Source: Desulfitobacterium hafniense DCB-2
Lineage (GTDB): Bacteria > Bacillota > Desulfitobacteriia > Desulfitobacteriales > Desulfitobacteriaceae
NCBI RefSeq assembly: GCF_000021925.1
Contig: NC_011830.1
Span: 1,946,501-2,010,500, forward strand
Direction: 5' to 3'
DNA: 64,000 bases
The notes under the pieces are model-generated. The model did not search any database, was not told the origin of the DNA, and saw nothing but the letters and a program-made list of their open reading frames with translations. Positions 60,429 to 64,000 of the stretch are shown here, piece after piece; position 1 is the first letter of the stretch, and each line of letters opens with the position of its first letter. A program made the position numbers and the translations under genes.

Positions 60429-61214
60429 ATGGGAGTCAAGTTTACATTAATGGGAACCACTGCCGGACTCGGTGTTCCGGCTTTTCATTGCAACTGTATA
60501 GCTTGCCGGGAAGCCCGGGCCGACCCTTTTTGGGCCAGAACCCGCAGCGGGGCGGTTCTGGAGACGGGAAAAGAGAACATTCTCATCGACGCCTCCCCTG
60601 ATTTAAGCAAGCAATTGCTCAGGGAACGGATTCAATCTGTTGATTATCTGTTCGTTACCCATTGGCATTATGATCATTTCGGTGGTATCGGGGATCTGGA
60701 ATACTATGTCAAGCTGGAACGGAAGCGGCCGGTTGCCCTGTTTTTACCGCCAAGCGCTGTAGATGACTTCGCTAAGGCCTATCCTTTTTTGGAAGAGGTC
60801 TTTGTGATCGAACCCTGGGAGTTCGGCAAAAGCTACGCTTTTGAAGGCATAGAACTGACCGTTTTACCGGCCAGGCACAGTATCGAGACCGGAGGCATCC
60901 TCCTGGCAGGAGCAAAAAGAGCAGCTTATTTTACAGATACGTCCGGGCTGCCTGCCCCAACCGCCCGGCAGCTTCAAGGTGTGGATACCCTGATCTGCGA
61001 CGCCACCTTTAACGGCGCCAACTGGTTTCCCCATAGCCATATGAATTGGCAGGAAGCTATTGCCTTAGGGGAGAGCATCCGGGCCCAGCATACGGTATTA
61101 ACCCATCTGGCCATGCACTACAGTACCCCGATCACAGCGGCTCAGCTCCAGGAGAAATTAAAGGATTATGCCCAGGTGTCCCTGGCCTATGACGGCATGG
61201 TTCTGACAATCTGA
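60429..61214 (+). CDS. PhnP-like metallo-beta-lactamase-fold hydrolase
   Basis: A 261-residue MBL-fold protein with the metal motif THWHYDHFGG near residue 78, later His in ARHSIETGG, Asp in YFTDTSG and His in THLAMHYS. The N-terminal CNCIAC (about residues 21-26) matches the structural zinc site of PhnP, the phosphoribosyl 1,2-cyclic phosphate phosphodiesterase. No phn genes are nearby, so another phosphodiester or lactone-like substrate is likely. It is the last gene of the 57013-61214 run, 21 bp after the DUF169 gene, with GGAGGGATAGG before the ATG. Confidence 0.85.
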   Translation: MGVKFTLMGTTAGLGVPAFHCNCIACREARADPFWARTRSGAVLETGKENILIDASPDLSKQLLRERIQSVDYLFVTHWHYDHFGGIGDLEYYVKLERKRPVALFLPPSAVDDFAKAYPFLEEVFVIEPWEFGKSYAFEGIELTVLPARHSIETGGILLAGAKRAAYFTDTSGLPAPTARQLQGVDTLICDATFNGANWFPHSHMNWQEAIALGESIRAQHTVLTHLAMHYSTPITAAQLQEKLKDYAQVSLAYDGMVLTI

Positions 61215-61322
61215 GCGGTTTAAGTAACAAAGCTTAATGCCAAAGAGGATTTGCTTTGTACATTGTCGAACTATCGTATAACCTAACCCCGTAACGTTAT
61301 TATTTACTAGGAGTGATCGCCA

Positions 61323-63407
61323 ATGGTAAATAACCGAGGTTCGGACTCCCTGACAAATAAACAGCGTTCAGCATTGATTACCCAGGAACGGATTGACAAT
61401 ATATTAAGGTGGAAGGAGAAATTTCTAAACGAACCCCATAGCGTAGATCCTCGTGAATGTGATGACATTAGCAATGAGGTGGCGGAATCCTGGCTAAGGT
61501 CAAGAGACAGGGGAATCGATCCCTATAACTCCATGAGCAAGCCCTATCCCAACTCGAGAGAGCACGCTGAAAAAATTGTAAAAAACCGTCCGTTAATCGA
61601 AATCACCAAACCTCTGATGGAGAAATTCAGAGATATGGCAGTGCTGCCAAGTGGCTTCATTTTATACTTATGCGATTATACGGGAGCATTTTTACTTCAA
61701 GCCGGGGATATGGTGAGAGTCCCCACTGAAGGGGTGGCCTGGAATGAAAGCACCATCGGCACCTGTGCTCATACCATATGTATGGAGTTGAAAAAACCGA
61801 TCCAAATATTGGGCCCGGAACACTACTGCGTGGGACTGCATAATATTGTCGGTTCAGCGGCACCGATTATGGATGAATCGGGAAAAGTTATTGCTTCAAT
61901 CATCCTGGGTCAACCGATTGAGTATCGATTGGAAGGAGAGTATTTCAATAATTTTCTCTCCCACACCCTGGGACTGATTACTGCCTTGGCTAAAGCGATT
62001 GAGACTCAGCTGAAGCTTAATCAAACCAATGAATTGCTGACAGAGAGCAACAGTAATCTGATTAAGGTAATTCACGAGTTAAACACCACGATGGACACCC
62101 TGGAGACGACACTGGAAGTCATGGACGAAGGGATTATCACCCTTGATCCCTCAGGAAGGATCATTAACATGAATCGGGAGGTAACCCGGATTTTTAAAAT
62201 AAGGCCCGAGGAAAAATCTCATAAAAACATCAATGAATTTTTGCATACACACTCTCAGGTTGCAGCCCTGATCACGGCCGGAAAAAGTGTGGACATTGAA
62301 GAAAATCTCGTCATCGGCAATGATGAGCAACCCTATATAATTAATATCCGGCCGGTGCTGAACAAAAAGACCCAGCAGATCGAAGCCGCTGTCTTACGGC
62401 TCAATCATGTGGATAAAGTCAATGCTCAAGCGGCCAATCGTACGGGTTCCATTGCCACCTATAGCTTTGAATGCATCGTCGGTGAATCTGAAGAAATAAA
62501 GAAAGCCGTCTCCATTGCCAGACGTTTTGCAACCTCATCGGAAAATGTCCTGCTCATGGGTGAAAGCGGGACAGGCAAGGAACTTTTTGCCCAAGCGATC
62601 CATAATCATTCCTGCCCGCTGGGACCTTTTATGGCGGTCAACTGTGCGGCCATGCCCCGGGAATTGATTGAGAGCGAGCTTTTTGGCTATGAAGGGGGAA
62701 GCTTTACCGGGGCTGAACGGACTGGCAGACCGGGGAAAATCGAGTTGGCCCATGGCGGCACACTTTTTCTCGATGAAATTGGGGACATGCCCCTTGAGCT
62801 CCAGGCCGTTTTGCTGAGAGCTTTGGAAGATAAGCAAATCATGCGGATCGGCGGCCGGCGCTACAAAAAAGTAGACTTCAGACTGATTGCCGCCACCAAT
62901 AAAAATTTATTCAAAATGGTCAAGGAAAGACAATATCGGGAAGATTTGTATTTCCGGCTTTCTGTATTGACCATCACTATTCCTTCCTTAAGAAACAGAA
63001 AAAATGATATTGATGTGCTGAGTCAATATTTCATCAAAAACTACTGTCAAAAGCAGGGGTGGAAGACCCCTAAGATCACGAAAGGAGCCCTCAGGAAGAT
63101 TCAGGAATACGAATGGCCGGGCAACGTAAGACAGCTGCAAAATGCGCTGATTTATGCCGTCAACTCGGCCCACAATGATGTTATCGATACCGATAGCCTC
63201 CCTCAATATATCCTGCTGGACTCCAGTCCATTTCAGGATGAGCCTAATTTCACAACTGATTCCCTATCTTTGGAACATTTGGAAAAAAATGCTATAAAAA
63301 CTGCGCTGCTTCATGCTAAAAATTCCATACCGGATGCCGCTAAATTATTGGGGATCAGCCGCTCAACCTTATATCGGAAATTAAAAGATTATGGCTTTGA
63401 GTACTGA
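61323..63407 (+). CDS. Sigma-54-dependent transcriptional activator, GSFTGA variant
   Basis: A 694-residue paralogue of the activator at 47520: GAF-type sensor (WNESTIGTCAHTICM near 140), PAS domain (about 260-360), AAA+ core with GESGTGKE, GTLFLDEIGDM and RKNDIDVLSQYF, and a Fis HTH (AAKLLGISRSTLYRKLKDYG). The sigma-54 contact loop is GSFTGA instead of GAFTGA, a change that may be tolerated but is unusual. AGGAGTG precedes the ATG. It closes the cluster and is followed by a terminator and a sigma-54 promoter for the gene at 63606, its likely target. Confidence 0.9.
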   Translation: MVNNRGSDSLTNKQRSALITQERIDNILRWKEKFLNEPHSVDPRECDDISNEVAESWLRSRDRGIDPYNSMSKPYPNSREHAEKIVKNRPLIEITKPLMEKFRDMAVLPSGFILYLCDYTGAFLLQAGDMVRVPTEGVAWNESTIGTCAHTICMELKKPIQILGPEHYCVGLHNIVGSAAPIMDESGKVIASIILGQPIEYRLEGEYFNNFLSHTLGLITALAKAIETQLKLNQTNELLTESNSNLIKVIHELNTTMDTLETTLEVMDEGIITLDPSGRIINMNREVTRIFKIRPEEKSHKNINEFLHTHSQVAALITAGKSVDIEENLVIGNDEQPYIINIRPVLNKKTQQIEAAVLRLNHVDKVNAQAANRTGSIATYSFECIVGESEEIKKAVSIARRFATSSENVLLMGESGTGKELFAQAIHNHSCPLGPFMAVNCAAMPRELIESELFGYEGGSFTGAERTGRPGKIELAHGGTLFLDEIGDMPLELQAVLLRALEDKQIMRIGGRRYKKVDFRLIAATNKNLFKMVKERQYREDLYFRLSVLTITIPSLRNRKNDIDVLSQYFIKNYCQKQGWKTPKITKGALRKIQEYEWPGNVRQLQNALIYAVNSAHNDVIDTDSLPQYILLDSSPFQDEPNFTTDSLSLEHLEKNAIKTALLHAKNSIPDAAKLLGISRSTLYRKLKDYGFEY

Positions 63408-63416
63408 AGACCCAAG

Positions 63417-63443
63417 AACCCTTTGCTGAGGCAGAGGGTTTTT
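63417..63443 (+). terminator. Terminator after sigma-54 activator
   Basis: AACCCTTTGC pairs imperfectly with GCAGAGGGTT around a short loop and is followed by TTT. It lies 10 bp after the activator stop. Confidence 0.7.
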
Positions 63444-63538
63444 CATATTGAAAATTATTTCTAAAAATAATACACGTTTTGGGACAAAAATTTATGAGGA
63501 TTAACCTTCAGATCTGACAGAGAGCGGGTTTGTTGGTT

Positions 63539-63554
63539 TGGCACGGATTTTGCA
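63539..63554 (+). promoter_or_regulatory. Sigma-54 promoter for nucleoside hydrolase gene
   Basis: TGGCACGGATTTTGCA is a full match to the -24/-12 consensus, 52 bp upstream of the ATG at 63606 and just after a sigma-54 activator gene. Confidence 0.92.
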
Positions 63555-63605
63555 TATAAATTATTGCAGAGGCGCTGGCAGCAATAACTTGCGGAGGGAT
63601 AGGAA

Positions 63606-64000
63606 ATGAAGATAATCTATGATTGTGATAACACCATGGGTGTTCCAGGGTGCGATATAGTTGACGGACTGTCTTTACTCTATTTATTGGGTAAAGAGGA
63701 GCTCGACATCTGCGCAATTACCACCACCTATGGCAACAGCAAAGTCGATATCGTTTATCAAAATACAGTGAATATGCTCAGTGAGATCGGCCGCAGGGAT
63801 ATTCCTGTGTACAAAGGGTGTACTAATCGCTATGGGCTTGATAGTGAGGCAACGGATTATTTGGTAAAGATGGTGAACGATCACCCTGGTGAAATCTCTA
63901 TTTTAGCAACAGGAGCCCTGACCAACCTCTACGCGGCCTATATTAAAGATCAGAATTTTTTCAGGAAATTGGATCGGTTGGTGGTCATGGGTGGGTTAAC
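63606..64000 (+). CDS. Nucleoside hydrolase (IunH-like), 5' part
   Basis: The first 131 codons of an inosine-uridine preferring nucleoside hydrolase family protein, cut by the window edge. The N terminus MKIIYDCDNTMGVPGCDIVD corresponds to the calcium-binding DxDxGxDD region, here with a few inserted residues and fewer Asp. AITTTYGN near 40, LATGALTNL near 100 and VVMGG at the end are family strands. GAGGGATAGG precedes ATG 63606. Sigma-54 control of such a gene and its place beside the activator suggest a nucleoside-like or glycosidic compound as part of the regulon. Confidence 0.85.
   Translation, partial: MKIIYDCDNTMGVPGCDIVDGLSLLYLLGKEELDICAITTTYGNSKVDIVYQNTVNMLSEIGRRDIPVYKGCTNRYGLDSEATDYLVKMVNDHPGEISILATGALTNLYAAYIKDQNFFRKLDRLVVMGGL

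Noticed and set aside
60429..61214. Phosphonate (C-P lyase) degradation role for the PhnP-like protein
   Set aside because: No other phn genes occur in the window; the neighbours suggest another metabolic role.
1..64000. CRISPR arrays, tRNA or rRNA genes, prophage or integrative element structures
   Set aside because: No regularly spaced repeats, cloverleaf-like genes, rRNA segments, integrase or phage structural genes were seen by eye.

Overview
The window looks like an accessory, catabolism-rich stretch of an anaerobic, low-to-moderate GC Firmicute, most likely Desulfitobacterium or a close relative. This is an inference from the gene mix: corrinoid and UroD-type methyltransferases, many membrane carriers of the SLC13/DASS type, a molybdopterin oxidoreductase of the pyrogallol-phloroglucinol transhydroxylase type, CprK-like Crp/Fnr regulators, LysR and sigma-54 activators, and many mobile-element and pseudogene scars. 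No rRNA, tRNA or CRISPR was seen.

Layout. 1-9.7 kb: three related modules, each made of a leader element, an arylsulfotransferase (ASST) gene and a DASS carrier. Module 1 has a decayed ASST and an intact carrier. Module 2 has two intact tandem ASSTs, a carrier and a thioredoxin-like protein. Module 3 has decayed to the leader plus the last bases of a carrier and now sits between a LysR gene and a corrinoid gene. 9.7-19.8 kb: methyl-transfer genes, namely two corrinoid proteins, three UroD-family proteins plus a remnant of a fourth, a pterin-binding methyltransferase and a divergent amidohydrolase beside its own LysR gene. Together they could move a methyl group from an unknown substrate through a corrinoid to tetrahydrofolate. 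19.8-31.1 kb: a rearranged zone holding a sensor kinase behind a headless response regulator, a MATE exporter with a terminator in its leader, a ferredoxin-nitroreductase, a surface CWB2 protein cut by an in-frame stop, and at least nine broken genes. 31.2-39.7 kb: two Crp/Fnr regulators bracketing a PanE-like reductase, an MFS carrier and two creatinase-fold proteins that lack the usual metal ligands; an IS1634-type element sits in the leader of that cluster.

39.8-47.1 kb: a 58-bp perfect palindrome, then a five-gene Opp/Nik-type ABC importer followed by a convergent two-component system. 47.5-64 kb: the most coherent region. Two sigma-54 activators bracket two near-identical DASS carriers, a transhydroxylase-like molybdenum enzyme (alpha, beta and a small zinc-ribbon protein), two GlpC/HdrD-like iron-sulfur proteins, a DUF169-ferredoxin protein and a PhnP-like hydrolase. 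A nucleoside-hydrolase gene runs off the right edge. Four very good sigma-54 (-24/-12) promoters were found by eye, in front of the first carrier, the molybdenum enzyme, the first GlpC-like gene and the nucleoside hydrolase. I read this as a sigma-54 regulon for uptake and reductive or hydroxyl-transfer metabolism of an unidentified, possibly phenolic, anionic compound.
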